Of a stretch of 64,000 nt of DNA, positions 1-10,366 are shown piece after piece (position 1 is the stretch's first letter; each line of letters begins with the position of its first letter). The translations under genes and the position numbers were made by a program. Source of the DNA: an uncultured Pelagibacteraceae bacterium (lineage in GTDB: Bacteria > Pseudomonadota > Alphaproteobacteria > Pelagibacterales > Pelagibacteraceae); NCBI GenBank assembly GCA_902588975.1, contig CACIRJ010000002.1, positions 79,083 through 143,082 of the forward strand, written 5' to 3'. The notes under the pieces are model-generated. The model was not told the DNA's origin and made no database searches. It saw only the letters and a program-made list of their open reading frames with translations.

Positions 1-147
1 CTCTATTTAGAGTATATGAAGTTAGCAGTTCTTTTTGGTTTGATGATTTATTGGTCTATAATTATAACTGCACCTGTAATTTCAAAAAATTCTGAAAAAT
101 TTGGAGAGAAAAAGGTATTAATACCTCTTAAAAAACCAAGAATTTAA
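1..147 (+). CDS. 3' end of a truncated CDS, probable small membrane protein (...LYLEYMKLAVLFGLMIYWSIIITAPVISKNSEKFGEKKVLIPLKKPRI*)
   Basis: Frame 1 is open from base 1 to a TAA at 145-147; hydrophobic segment; convergent with the next gene. Confidence 0.45.
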   Translation, partial: LYLEYMKLAVLFGLMIYWSIIITAPVISKNSEKFGEKKVLIPLKKPRI

Positions 148-1148
148 GGCAGAAGCACTATCTTAGGGGCCGAACAGGTTCCATCATGAATTTCTTTAAA
201 AGCTCCCCACCCGTCTTTAAGACTTCTGTACTCAATCCACTCTATCTTGCCTAGTTTATTATTAGTTAAAATATCAATAGTTTCTCCAAATTCTTTGTTT
301 GTGTAACAATAAGTTCCAATAAAGGTGACTTCTTGAAGGGTTGCTTTCCTAAAATTAAAAGATCCTGCAGGCTGCGTTAGTCCGATATGAACTATTATTC
401 CGCCTGGTTTTACTACACTGATTGCCTGTTGTCTTGAAACTTCAAGTCCAACAGTATCAAAAACTATATCAAAGCTGCTCTCTTTAATATCTTTATGATC
501 TGGTGACACTGTTTTTGCATCTACATATTTTGAGCATGCATTAAGTCTTTTTTGATTTGGATCAGAAATAGTTAAATTTGTATTTCCTTGGATCTTGGAT
601 AAAATTAATGCGCATAATAGTCCAATTGCTCCACCACCCTGAACGAGCGTTCTACATTCATTTAACGGTTTTTTTGATGCTTCTACTGCTAATAATACTG
701 CATGATATGAAACTGCTGTTGGCTCTGCAACCGCAGCCTCTTTTACATCAAGCTTTTCGGGGACTTTAAAAATATTATGATCTGGAACTGTAATGAGTTC
801 TGCAAATGCACCTTGTCTTTCATAAGGTCTATTCATTCCTAGAAGTACTCTATCTGGACATAAATGTTCTCTTCCACTTTTGCAGTATTCACAATTTCTA
901 CAAGTTATTAATGGATTAAGAACTGAAATTTGATCTTTAAGTTTACCGTTAATTATTTGACCACTAACTTCATGACCTAAAATTAATGGTGGAATTCTTC
1001 TCTCGTCTTTTCCGTGGTAAGCATGCATATCTGAGCCACAAATACCTGATGCATGAACTTTAAGAATACTTTCTCCAGGTTTTTCAGAAGGTTCTTTTTC
1101 CTCCCTAAATTCCATCTCCTCAACACCAGTGTAGACAAGCGCTTTCAT
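144..1148 (-). CDS. zinc-dependent medium-chain alcohol dehydrogenase (threonine/polyol dehydrogenase-like)
   Basis: GICGSDMHAYHG, GHEVSG, C-x2-C-x2-C-x7-C zinc motif (CRNCEYCKSGREHLC), GGGAIGLL Rossmann motif. Confidence 0.9.
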   Translation of the reverse strand: MKALVYTGVEEMEFREEKEPSEKPGESILKVHASGICGSDMHAYHGKDERRIPPLILGHEVSGQIINGKLKDQISVLNPLITCRNCEYCKSGREHLCPDRVLLGMNRPYERQGAFAELITVPDHNIFKVPEKLDVKEAAVAEPTAVSYHAVLLAVEASKKPLNECRTLVQGGGAIGLLCALILSKIQGNTNLTISDPNQKRLNACSKYVDAKTVSPDHKDIKESSFDIVFDTVGLEVSRQQAISVVKPGGIIVHIGLTQPAGSFNFRKATLQEVTFIGTYCYTNKEFGETIDILTNNKLGKIEWIEYRSLKDGWGAFKEIHDGTCSAPKIVLLP

Positions 1149-1150
1149 TA

Positions 1151-2605
1151 TTATTTATTATTCAATAAATAATATACTAAATAAGATGCGAATGCTCCAA
1201 TAATCCATCCAAAAGATTGATATTGTATTAAATTTTCATTTAGCAAAGATGATAAGGAAAATATTGATCCAATTAAAAGAGCATACAAAGCTCTCAGGTT
1301 CCAACCATTGCTATAAATATATTCTGTATGTTCTTTAGGATAAAAAAGCTCTTTATGATTAATTTGTTGTTTTTTAAACAAGTAATAATCTGCAACTAAT
1401 ACACCAAAAATTGGCCCGAAAGTCGTCGCTATGGCTTCAACAAATATCAAAACATTAGCTTTACTGAAAATTGAAAGCCAAAATGTTGAAATAATTAATC
1501 CAATAATTGATATTACAATTCCTGTTTTTTTTAACGTTAAAGAGTTCGGGAAAAAATTTATCAATGTATTTTGAGAAGGAATGTAATTTGCTATCAAATT
1601 AGTTGATAACGAGGAGATAATAATAAATATCAAACAAAAGAAAGTTAAAAAATTATTATTAAATTTACCAACTATATCATTTGGATTAGTAAGTAGACTT
1701 GAAGCATTTAAACCTTTACTGGTAAGAATGATATCTGAACCTAATGTGATTAATACCGAGAAAAAAGAAAAGAATATTAAATTTAATATTATACTTAAGT
1801 TACCTTTGGTCATTTCTTTATAATTCATTGAGTATCTAGAAAAATCACCAAATGTGAGAAGAACTATAGCAAAATAAGCAAATAAAGTTCCTGTGATTGA
1901 AATTATTGGAGCGATATTTGATTGAATTGCAAAATTGCTAAAGACTAAGCTTAGTTTTATTCCATTTAGTAGTTCGTTGTAATACTCAGATAAAATAACA
2001 ATTAATAAAACAGAAAGTCCTAAATATATTGAAAGACCTGAAAAATTAATAAATGATTTTAGAAAATTCTGTCCTTTTGTAAAAAGAATGTATTGAAATA
2101 TTAATGTTAAGAATAAACAAACCCAATCAATTAAATTCAAACCAAAAAAGAATAATAGAAATATTTCATTCTGTAAGAGTTGATTGTCTATTTTAAATAG
2201 GATTATCCTTGCAATATAACCTAGTGATTTTGATATAAAAAATGTTTGTACACCAAACATGAACAAACCAACTAATCCTCTGATCATTCCTACATATCTT
2301 GCTCCTGTAAAACCCATTGAAAGTCTGAGAATTGTTGGAAAACTTAATCCACTACTTTGAGAAATTTTTCCAATAATGTTAGCAAAAAAGAAAACTAATA
2401 ATCCTGCTAGCAATGATCCTGTTAAGACAACAAAAAAATTTAGATCATAGAATAAATATAATGCGGATATTAAAGAGAACCCAACTATTGTTTGAATATT
2501 TATCGCCCAAAAGTTAAAATAATTCTTCCAACTCCAGTCTCTATTATTAGGATTTATTGAAACTAATTCCCAATTCCTTAATTGAAATTTTTCGCTTTGA
2601 TTCAC
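1151..2605 (-). CDS. NCS1-family nucleobase:cation symporter
   Basis: About 12 TM segments; N-terminal NPNNRDWSWKNYFNFWAINIQT and FGPIFGVLVADYYLFKKQ typical of NCS1/cytosine-purine permeases. Confidence 0.8.
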   Translation of the reverse strand: MNQSEKFQLRNWELVSINPNNRDWSWKNYFNFWAINIQTIVGFSLISALYLFYDLNFFVVLTGSLLAGLLVFFFANIIGKISQSSGLSFPTILRLSMGFTGARYVGMIRGLVGLFMFGVQTFFISKSLGYIARIILFKIDNQLLQNEIFLLFFFGLNLIDWVCLFLTLIFQYILFTKGQNFLKSFINFSGLSIYLGLSVLLIVILSEYYNELLNGIKLSLVFSNFAIQSNIAPIISITGTLFAYFAIVLLTFGDFSRYSMNYKEMTKGNLSIILNLIFFSFFSVLITLGSDIILTSKGLNASSLLTNPNDIVGKFNNNFLTFFCLIFIIISSLSTNLIANYIPSQNTLINFFPNSLTLKKTGIVISIIGLIISTFWLSIFSKANVLIFVEAIATTFGPIFGVLVADYYLFKKQQINHKELFYPKEHTEYIYSNGWNLRALYALLIGSIFSLSSLLNENLIQYQSFGWIIGAFASYLVYYLLNNK

Positions 2606-2627
2606 CTAAATGATATTAATCAATTAT

Positions 2628-3965
2628 TTACTGCTGTCCATACAAGAGAGTTGGCAACCACAGTACTATTTTGGGATACGCTATGATTATAATTAATCCA
2701 ATTATCTGCAATACCATGAACTGCATCATTCCAAGATAAATGTCTTTTAAATCCCAACTTGGAACAACACCTTTTAAGAAATAAGCGGATAACGCTACGG
2801 GGGGTGAGAGCCAGGCAGTTTGTAAATTAACAGCAACAAGAATTGCAAACCAAGTTAAATTAAATCCTAATGCTTCTACCAATGGTAAAATTATAGGAAC
2901 AACTATCATAACAATTGGTACCCACTCTAATGGCCATCCTAAAAGAAAAATCATAATCATGATTATTCCTAAAATTAAATATTTATTCATCTCAAGTGAT
3001 AAAAGAAAATCTGTTAAAACCATCGGAGTTCCTAATCTTGCAAACACTGCTCCAAAAAAGTTAGAAGCAGCAACTAAAACCATAATTAATGCAGAAATTT
3101 CTAAAGTTTTAACTAAAGCATCTTGTAATTTTTTTAATGTTAATTTTTTGTAAGCTAATGAAAGCAATAATGCGCCACCAGCACCACATCCTGCAGCTTC
3201 TGTTGGGGTAGCAAATCCAAATAAAATACTACCTAATGCTGCAAATACTAATGCAGCGGGTGGAACTAATCCTAAGAAAAATTCTAGCCATAATTTTTTT
3301 AAATCCGTTGTTCTTAATTCTTCTGGTATGGGTGGACCTAACTTTGGGTTCATCATACATCTGAATGTTGTGTATGCAGCATATAAGCATGCTAACAATA
3401 TTCCTGGAACTATTGCTGCTGCAAACAAATCAGTTACAGGAATTTCCATAATTGGACCCATAACTACAAGCATAATGCTCGGTGGAATTAAAATACCCAA
3501 AGTTCCTCCAGCAGTAATTGTACCAGCAGCTAATTTTACATCATAATTAGACCTGTTCATTGATTTTGCAGCCATAATTCCAAGAATTGTAACTGATGCA
3601 CCAACTATTCCTGTTGCAGCTGCGAATATTACTGAAACAAATAAAACTGCATAATATAAAGAGCCTCTAACTCTTGCCAACATCATTTGGAAAGCTGAGA
3701 ATAATCTCTCCATTAAACCTGCTTGTTCCATCATTATTCCCATAAATACAAATAAGGGGACGGCGGCGAGAGTTTGTTCGGTCATCACCATTGAAAATTG
3801 GAGTGTCATTAAGTAGAAAACTAATTTTCCAAAACCTAAGTATCCAAAAACAAATCCTAAAAAAATAAGAGTAAATGAAATTGGAAATCCTATAAATATG
3901 GCAAACAACATCACACCAATAAGTATGAAACCTAAAATTGCCGGGTCTATTAAATGTGAAAGCAT
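2628..3965 (-). CDS. TRAP transporter large permease (DctM family)
   Basis: Polytopic; GFPISFTLIFLGF, GTLGILIPPSIMLVVMGP, FATPTEAAGCGAGGALLL motifs; adjacent DctQ and DctP. Confidence 0.93.
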   Translation of the reverse strand: MLSHLIDPAILGFILIGVMLFAIFIGFPISFTLIFLGFVFGYLGFGKLVFYLMTLQFSMVMTEQTLAAVPLFVFMGIMMEQAGLMERLFSAFQMMLARVRGSLYYAVLFVSVIFAAATGIVGASVTILGIMAAKSMNRSNYDVKLAAGTITAGGTLGILIPPSIMLVVMGPIMEIPVTDLFAAAIVPGILLACLYAAYTTFRCMMNPKLGPPIPEELRTTDLKKLWLEFFLGLVPPAALVFAALGSILFGFATPTEAAGCGAGGALLLSLAYKKLTLKKLQDALVKTLEISALIMVLVAASNFFGAVFARLGTPMVLTDFLLSLEMNKYLILGIIMIMIFLLGWPLEWVPIVMIVVPIILPLVEALGFNLTWFAILVAVNLQTAWLSPPVALSAYFLKGVVPSWDLKDIYLGMMQFMVLQIIGLIIIIAYPKIVLWLPTLLYGQQ

Positions 3966-4570
3966 TAACTACCTGGCCATTTACCTTTGACGGCTGCGTA
4001 ATAACTTTTAAAAAGTTCTGAAACACCTTGGATAAGAAGGAAGACAATACCAATCCATAGACAAGATTTAATCGGCCACATATATGGCATCCATGTTGTA
4101 TCCATCCCTCTTTCGTTTCTCATTATACTTTCTTGGACAAAGCCTGTTGTCATATACAAAAAGACAATTAATCCTGGAAAATAGAATAATAAGTAAAGCC
4201 AAAAATCTATTCTGCCTTGAGTTTTAACTTTGAAATTTCTATATAAAAAATCTGCTCTAATATGAACACCTTTTGAAAGAGCGTATCCCGCTCCCAACAT
4301 AAACAATGCTCCATAAAAAAATCTGCTCATGTCATAAGCCCAGATTGTAGGAGCTAAAAATAATTTTCTTGCTAAAACTTCATAAACCATCCCAAGCATT
4401 AGTGGGATCGTAATCCAGCAAACTATGTTTCCTATTAATTTACTAAATCTATCTATGTTAACTATAGTTTTAGCCATCCAAGTTGGCATATCATCAGGCA
4501 TCTTTCCAGATCCTGATCGCCTTTCGGCTATCATTTCATCTGAAATATCTAACTTTGGATTATCCGACAT
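3965..4570 (-). CDS. TRAP transporter small permease (DctQ family)
   Basis: 4-TM protein between DctM and DctP; RADFLYRNF motif. Confidence 0.9.
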   Translation of the reverse strand: MSDNPKLDISDEMIAERRSGSGKMPDDMPTWMAKTIVNIDRFSKLIGNIVCWITIPLMLGMVYEVLARKLFLAPTIWAYDMSRFFYGALFMLGAGYALSKGVHIRADFLYRNFKVKTQGRIDFWLYLLFYFPGLIVFLYMTTGFVQESIMRNERGMDTTWMPYMWPIKSCLWIGIVFLLIQGVSELFKSYYAAVKGKWPGS

Positions 4571-4588
4571 ATAATTATTTGAAAAAAA

Positions 4589-4612
4589 AAGCGGGCTTAT
4601 AAAAGCCCGCTT
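4589..4612 (-). terminator. GC-rich hairpin with U-tract between dctP and dctQ (intercistronic attenuator or terminator)
   Basis: Minus strand AAGCGGGCTT-TTAT-AAGCCCGCTT, perfect 10-bp stem, followed by a T run. Confidence 0.85.
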
Positions 4613-4623
4613 AATAACTTTAT

Positions 4624-5721
4624 TTATTTCTTCAACGAATTAGCATAAGCCATTCCTAGCTTAGCATTCGATGTTTGTGCACCAGACCAGAATGGTACAG
4701 CAGTATTAGCAAAGCTTATCATTGAGTCATAAACTTCTTTAAAGAATGCGTTTTCTTTTGCATTTTTCTCTAAAGTTGCTTTCGCTGCAGCCATATAAGC
4801 TGGGAAATAATCTGCTGGTGTATCTTCAAGTATCACACCATGATTTTCAGTCAGATCTTTAAGTGCTAATCCATTAGTGTTGATTCTGTAAGCTAAAGCT
4901 CTCATCAACGATGCATCGGCAGCCATCTTCATTGAAAATTTCTCATGGTCAGTGAATTTATCGTAAGTGCTTTTGTTTAAATAAAAGTCAGCATTTACGA
5001 CTACTTGGTGTAAACCTTGTAGATAGTAGTGTTTTAATACTTTATGTATACCAAACACTTTATCTGGTTGAGGACAACACCACTCAGCAGCATCAATAGT
5101 TCCTGCTTCCAATGCTGGAAGAATATCTCCACCACCCATTGCAACTGAAGCTATTCCAATGTCTTTATAAGTTTGACCTGGAATTCCTGGAGGAGTTCTG
5201 AACTTAAATGTTCTGAAATCATCCATGTCTTTGATTTTTCTTGGGAACCATCCTAAAGCTTCTGGACCAACTGGTTGAAGCATGAAACCTTTAATGTCTC
5301 TTTTCATTTCTCCCCAAAGTCTGTCATATAGTTGTTCTCCACCACCATATAAAAACCATGATAAGAATGCGATGTTATCAATTCCTACACCACCACCTGC
5401 TACTGGCGAACCAAATAACATAGCAGCTGGATGTTCTCCAGACCAATAGTGAGTCCAAGCAAATCCGCAATCAATTAATCCTTTATCAACAGCATCAAGA
5501 GTTTCTTTAACTCCAACTACTGTTCCTGCCGGCATAATTTCAAATTTTAGAGATCCACCTGTTAGTTTTGTTACGTTGTCAGTAAAGTCTTTTAACATTA
5601 CCGCTTCATCACCTTTAGCGCTAATAACCGTCTGACACTTTAACGTTTTTGCAGCATTTGCATTTGAAATAAATCCAAATACTAAGAAAGCAGCAAACAA
5701 CGCTGAAACGATTTTTTTCAT
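4624..5721 (-). CDS. TRAP transporter substrate-binding protein (DctP family)
   Basis: Signal peptide MKKIVSALFAAFLVFGFISNANA; DctP fold features (FRTPPGIPGQTYKDIGIASVAMGGGDILPALEAGTIDAAEWCCP). Confidence 0.93.
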   Translation of the reverse strand: MKKIVSALFAAFLVFGFISNANAAKTLKCQTVISAKGDEAVMLKDFTDNVTKLTGGSLKFEIMPAGTVVGVKETLDAVDKGLIDCGFAWTHYWSGEHPAAMLFGSPVAGGGVGIDNIAFLSWFLYGGGEQLYDRLWGEMKRDIKGFMLQPVGPEALGWFPRKIKDMDDFRTFKFRTPPGIPGQTYKDIGIASVAMGGGDILPALEAGTIDAAEWCCPQPDKVFGIHKVLKHYYLQGLHQVVVNADFYLNKSTYDKFTDHEKFSMKMAADASLMRALAYRINTNGLALKDLTENHGVILEDTPADYFPAYMAAAKATLEKNAKENAFFKEVYDSMISFANTAVPFWSGAQTSNAKLGMAYANSLKK

Positions 5722-5856
5722 TATATCCCTCTCTTTTTATTTATAATGTTAAGATCCTCTCAAAAATCTAAGGTACATACAAGCGTCATTTCGAAGTTTT
5801 TATGAGAAAAATGTTTAAAATCATTAAATATTCATTAAAAATTATTTATAAAAAAT

Positions 5857-7461
5857 ATGGATAAATTTGATTACATAATTATTGGCGCTGGTTCAGCTGG
5901 CTGTGTCTTAGCTAATAGATTAACAGCAAATCCTGATACTAAAGTTCTTTTACTTGAAGCTGGTGGTAAAGACACAAATCCATGGATCCATATTCCAGGT
6001 GGTTATTTTAAAACCATGCATAATCCAGATACCGACTGGTGTTTTAACACTGAAAAAGAACCAAACTGCGATAACAGGCAAATGGTTTATCCAAGAGGAA
6101 AAACATTAGGTGGAAGTTCCTCTATTAATGGAATGCTTTATATTAGAGGTCAATCTAATGATTATAATTACTGGAGACAATTAGGTAATGTTGGTTGGTC
6201 TTGGGATGATGTTCTTCCTTATTTTAAAAAGTCTGAAGATTTTCAATTTGGAGAAAATGAATTTCATGGTTCTGGAGGACCCATTGCAGTTGAGAAAATT
6301 AGAGCAACATTTAAAGTTCTCGATCTATTTTTAGAAGCCGCTGAAGAGCATGGTTATAAAAGAACTGATGATTTTAATAACGGTGATAATGAGGGAATGG
6401 GATATTTTCCATTTACAATTAAAAATGGCTTTAGATGCAGTACAGCAGTTGGTTATTTAAATCCAGTTAAGAGCAGAAAAAATTTAAAAATTATTACTAA
6501 GGCTCATATTAAAAATATAGAATTTGAAAATAATAAAGCAAAAAAAGTAAATTATTGGATAGATGGAAAAGAATTTTCTGTTGAAACTAATAAAGAAATT
6601 ATATTAAGCGCAGGTACAATTGGTTCGCCTCATATATTACAAGCATCAGGTATTGGTCCAGGAGAACTTCTAAAAGAAAATAATATTAATGTATTAAAAG
6701 ATCATCAAGGAGTTGGAAGAAATCTAACTGATCATTTAATGCTAAGACCTGTTTATAAAATTAAAAATTTAGAAACTTTAAATGATATTTACTACAGTTT
6801 TACTAAAAAAATGTTATCTGGTTTGAAGTTTCTTCTCTTAAGAAAAGGACCTTTAACAGTTGGAGCTAGTTATGTTTGTGGTTTTGTTAAAAGTGATGAA
6901 CATTTAGAAACTCCAAATCTTCAATTTCATATTTCACCAGCAAGTACCGATCTTTTAGGAAAATCAGCTTTACATAAATTTCCAGCGTTCACTCCAACAA
7001 TTACAAATGTAAGACCAACAAGCAGAGGATCTATAGAATTAAAATCTCCAGACACCAGAGTTTCACCAAAAATAAAAATGAATTATTTATCAACCGATGA
7101 AGATCGTGAGATTGCTGGAAAAGCATTAAAGATTGTAAGAAAAATTGTTATGGAATCTAAAGCTTATAAAGATTATCAACCTGAAGAGCTTAGACCGGGA
7201 ATCAATATTACTGATAATGAAGAATTAGCAACTGAAGCTGGAAAATTTGCGAATACTATATTCCATCCGGTGAGCACATGTAGAATGGGTAAAGATGAAA
7301 ATGCTGTTGTTAATGATAGATTAGTCGCTCACGGACTAGAAAATTTAAGGGTTGTAGATGCCTCTGTTATGCCTCATATCACATCAGGAAATACAAATGC
7401 ACCGACAATAATGATTGCGGAAAAAGCAGCTGATATGATAATTGAGGATAGTAGAAGATGA
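5857..7461 (+). CDS. GMC-family oxidoreductase (choline dehydrogenase-like)
   Basis: DYIIIGAGSAGCVLANRL, YPRGKTLGGSSSINGMLYIRG, GNTNAPTIMIAEKAADMI. Confidence 0.93.
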   Translation: MDKFDYIIIGAGSAGCVLANRLTANPDTKVLLLEAGGKDTNPWIHIPGGYFKTMHNPDTDWCFNTEKEPNCDNRQMVYPRGKTLGGSSSINGMLYIRGQSNDYNYWRQLGNVGWSWDDVLPYFKKSEDFQFGENEFHGSGGPIAVEKIRATFKVLDLFLEAAEEHGYKRTDDFNNGDNEGMGYFPFTIKNGFRCSTAVGYLNPVKSRKNLKIITKAHIKNIEFENNKAKKVNYWIDGKEFSVETNKEIILSAGTIGSPHILQASGIGPGELLKENNINVLKDHQGVGRNLTDHLMLRPVYKIKNLETLNDIYYSFTKKMLSGLKFLLLRKGPLTVGASYVCGFVKSDEHLETPNLQFHISPASTDLLGKSALHKFPAFTPTITNVRPTSRGSIELKSPDTRVSPKIKMNYLSTDEDREIAGKALKIVRKIVMESKAYKDYQPEELRPGINITDNEELATEAGKFANTIFHPVSTCRMGKDENAVVNDRLVAHGLENLRVVDASVMPHITSGNTNAPTIMIAEKAADMIIEDSRR

Positions 7462-8036
7462 CCGAACAAATAGTAATTTTTTTTCAAATAGTTTTTATCG
7501 ATTTAGTTTTAGCAGGAGATAATGCAATTATAATTGGGATGGTTGCTTCTCAATTTCCAACCGATCAAAGAAAAAAAATTATTTTTTGGGGAATTGGAGC
7601 AGCGGTAGTTTTAAGAATTATATTTACTCTGATCACCGCTTATCTATTACAAATCACAGGACTTAGACTTATAGGTGGAATATTACTTCTTTATATATGT
7701 TACAGACTTTATGTAGATGTAATTAAAATGAATGGTAATGCAGATGAAAATATCAAAAAAGTTGATAGCTCCTCATTCATGAAGGCTATAACAACTGTAA
7801 TTCTGGCAGATGTAACAATGAGTTTAGATAATGTGTTAGGAGTAGCGGGTGCAGCTAGAGACCATTACATGTTATTAATATTTGGTCTAGTTTTATCAAT
7901 AGTTTTAATGGCTACTGCAGCAACATTGATATCTGGCTGGATTAAAAAGTATAAATGGATAGGATGGGTTGGATTATTAGCAATATTGTTTGTTGCAATA
8001 GAGCTAATATATACAGACGTAAAACTATTTTTATAA
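7458..8036 (+). CDS. TerC/YjbE-family integral membrane protein
   Basis: DLVLAGDNAIIIGM and LADVTMSLDNVLGVAGAA duplicated TerC motifs. Confidence 0.9.
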   Translation: MTEQIVIFFQIVFIDLVLAGDNAIIIGMVASQFPTDQRKKIIFWGIGAAVVLRIIFTLITAYLLQITGLRLIGGILLLYICYRLYVDVIKMNGNADENIKKVDSSSFMKAITTVILADVTMSLDNVLGVAGAARDHYMLLIFGLVLSIVLMATAATLISGWIKKYKWIGWVGLLAILFVAIELIYTDVKLFL

Positions 8037-8795
8037 ATGTATTTAAAAAAAATTAATTTAAAAAATAAAGTTGCTTTAGTTACTGGTGCTGGAAAAGGCA
8101 TTGGTAGAGCATGTTCTATTGCACTTGCAGAAGCTGGTGCAACTATAATCGGAGTAAGTAGAACTACCTCTGATCTTGATAAACTTCAAAAAGATATAAA
8201 AAAAGTTAAAGGAAAATTAACTAAAATAACTTGCGATATTATGGATTACGAAGATCTTTCTTCAAAATTAAAAAAAATTAAGAAAGTAGATATACTTGTA
8301 AATAATGCAGGTACAAATATTCCTGAGCCTTTTGAAAAAATTAAACAAACAAGTATGAACTATCTTGTAGATTTAAATATAAAAGCAGCTTTTAATGTTG
8401 CGCATTTAATTGCACTTAAAATGATTAAAAATAAAATAAAAGCTGGTTCTATAATTAATATGTCTTCACAATTAGGGCATGTTGGTATGTCAGGTAGAAA
8501 TGTTTACAACATGACAAAATTTGGAATTGAGGGATTAACAAAAGGAATGGGAGTTGAACTTGCAACAAAAAATATTAGAGTAAACACTGTTGCACCTACA
8601 TTTGTTGAAACCCCAATGGTTAAAAAATTCTTTAAAAATAAAAAATTTAAACAACTAGCTTTAAGCAATATACCTATGGGAAAAGTTGCAACAGAGTCTG
8701 ATGTAGCTACAGCGGTATGTTTTTTAGCTTCAGATGCAGCAAGTATGATAACTGGGACATCAATTGTAATTGATGGGGGTTGGACAGCAAAATAA
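8037..8795 (+). CDS. SDR-family oxidoreductase
   Basis: TGAGKGIGRA, NNAGTN, YNMTKFGIEGLTKGMGVELA. Confidence 0.95.
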   Translation: MYLKKINLKNKVALVTGAGKGIGRACSIALAEAGATIIGVSRTTSDLDKLQKDIKKVKGKLTKITCDIMDYEDLSSKLKKIKKVDILVNNAGTNIPEPFEKIKQTSMNYLVDLNIKAAFNVAHLIALKMIKNKIKAGSIINMSSQLGHVGMSGRNVYNMTKFGIEGLTKGMGVELATKNIRVNTVAPTFVETPMVKKFFKNKKFKQLALSNIPMGKVATESDVATAVCFLASDAASMITGTSIVIDGGWTAK

Positions 8796-9583
8796 TGAAA
8801 AAATTGTTGCTTATTTTAGCAATTATATTTTCTACACATTCTCATGCTTTAGAGTTTCAAGGTAAATTTTTACAAGGACATTTTATTTTAGGTAAAGCAG
8901 AAGCTGGATCAAAGGTATTTGTAGATAAAACGCAAATTAAGGTATCCGAAGATGGATATTTTGTATTCGGTATTGATAGAGATCGAAAATTCGATGTAGC
9001 TATTACTGAAATAAATAATGGTAAAAAAAACAAAATTATAAAAAAAGTTTTTAAAAGAAAATATAATATTCAAAGAATAGATGGTCTGCCTGAAAATAAA
9101 GTTACACCACCAGAATCTGTATATAAAAGAATTAAAGAAGAAAATGGGAGAATTGGAAAAGCAAGAGCCATTAACTCAGATTTAACTTTCTTTACTGAAC
9201 AATTTATTATGCCAGTTAAGGGAATAATTAGTGGGGTTTACGGTAGCCAAAGAATTCTTAATGGCAAACCTAAATGGCCTCACTATGGAATTGATATTGC
9301 AGCTAAACAGGGGACTAAAATTAAATCTTCTGGAACTGGAATAGTCACAATGGCGGAAGATGATCTTTATTATACAGGTGGTACTGTAATAATGGACCAT
9401 GGACATGGAATTTCAACGATATATTCACACCTTGAGAATGTAATGGTTAAAGTTGGTGATGAAGTTAAACAAGGAGAAATTATTGGAACTGTTGGATCCA
9501 CTGGAAGATCAACAGGGCCTCATTTAGATTTTAGGATAAATTGGTTTCAAACTAGACTTGATCCTATGAGCATTCTTCAATAA
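8795..9583 (+). CDS. M23-family peptidoglycan endopeptidase / lipoprotein NlpD-like
   Basis: Signal peptide; HYGIDIAAKQGTKI, DHGHGISTIYSHL, GSTGRSTGPHLDF. Start placed at ATG 8795 (TAATG overlap) rather than the TTG at 8780. Confidence 0.92.
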   Translation: MKKLLLILAIIFSTHSHALEFQGKFLQGHFILGKAEAGSKVFVDKTQIKVSEDGYFVFGIDRDRKFDVAITEINNGKKNKIIKKVFKRKYNIQRIDGLPENKVTPPESVYKRIKEENGRIGKARAINSDLTFFTEQFIMPVKGIISGVYGSQRILNGKPKWPHYGIDIAAKQGTKIKSSGTGIVTMAEDDLYYTGGTVIMDHGHGISTIYSHLENVMVKVGDEVKQGEIIGTVGSTGRSTGPHLDFRINWFQTRLDPMSILQ

Positions 9584-9592
9584 GTTCTGGCT

Positions 9593-10366
9593 ATGAAAAA
9601 TGAAATTAATCGTATTGCTGACAGATTAGTAAAAGCCTACAACACAAATACAGTCATTAATCCTATCCCAATAAAATATTGTAAAAATATTAATTTAGCC
9701 AACAAGCTTAGAAAATTGTGTGAAGATCAAATTAAAGATGAAACAATTGGAATAAAAGCAGGTGGAACTGGAATTCAAGCTTTAAAAAAATTAAAGGAAA
9801 AAGAACCTTTTACAGCAAAAGTATTTAAAAAAAGATTAGTTAAATCTGGTAAAACAGTAAAAATAAACCAACACACTAAAGGTATAGAGGTTGAAGTTTA
9901 TTATTTTATTAAGAAATCTTTCTTTGATTTTAAAGGTAAAGTTACAAAATCAAATGTCACTAAATTTATTAAATTTATGGGACCTTGTTTTGAAATAGTT
10001 GGATTTAGACAAAGAAATAAAAAATTTACATATTTGGGAGATATTTGTGGAGATTTTGGATTTAACATCAAATTTGTTGTTGGTAGAAAAACAAAATTTA
10101 AAAAATTAAACTTAAATAATTTAAAAACTTCATTAGTAAGCAAGAAGAATAGTATAAAAGTAAATGGTAATACAAATATTGTTTATATTAACCCATTAAA
10201 TTCTTTAAGATTTGTTTTAAATAAAGTTAAGAAAGAAAAGATTAATTTAAATAAAGATTTTTATGTTTTCACAGGCTCAACTGTGGGGGTAGTTCCATTT
10301 AAAGGAAAAGGAATATACAAAGGAACAGTTGATAAAATTGGTTCCGTTAGTGTTAACATTCGTTAA
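9593..10366 (+). CDS. 2-keto-4-pentenoate hydratase / MhpD-like protein
   Basis: Overall layout (IADRLVKAY...KLCEDQIKDETIGIKAGG...FYVFTGSTVGVVPFKGKG) resembles MhpD-type hydratase domains; no database check. Confidence 0.6.
   Translation: MKNEINRIADRLVKAYNTNTVINPIPIKYCKNINLANKLRKLCEDQIKDETIGIKAGGTGIQALKKLKEKEPFTAKVFKKRLVKSGKTVKINQHTKGIEVEVYYFIKKSFFDFKGKVTKSNVTKFIKFMGPCFEIVGFRQRNKKFTYLGDICGDFGFNIKFVVGRKTKFKKLNLNNLKTSLVSKKNSIKVNGNTNIVYINPLNSLRFVLNKVKKEKINLNKDFYVFTGSTVGVVPFKGKGIYKGTVDKIGSVSVNIR

Noticed and set aside
3667-4053. 128-aa minus-strand ORF spanning the dctM/dctQ junction.
   Set aside because: Alternative frame over two well-supported TRAP permease genes.
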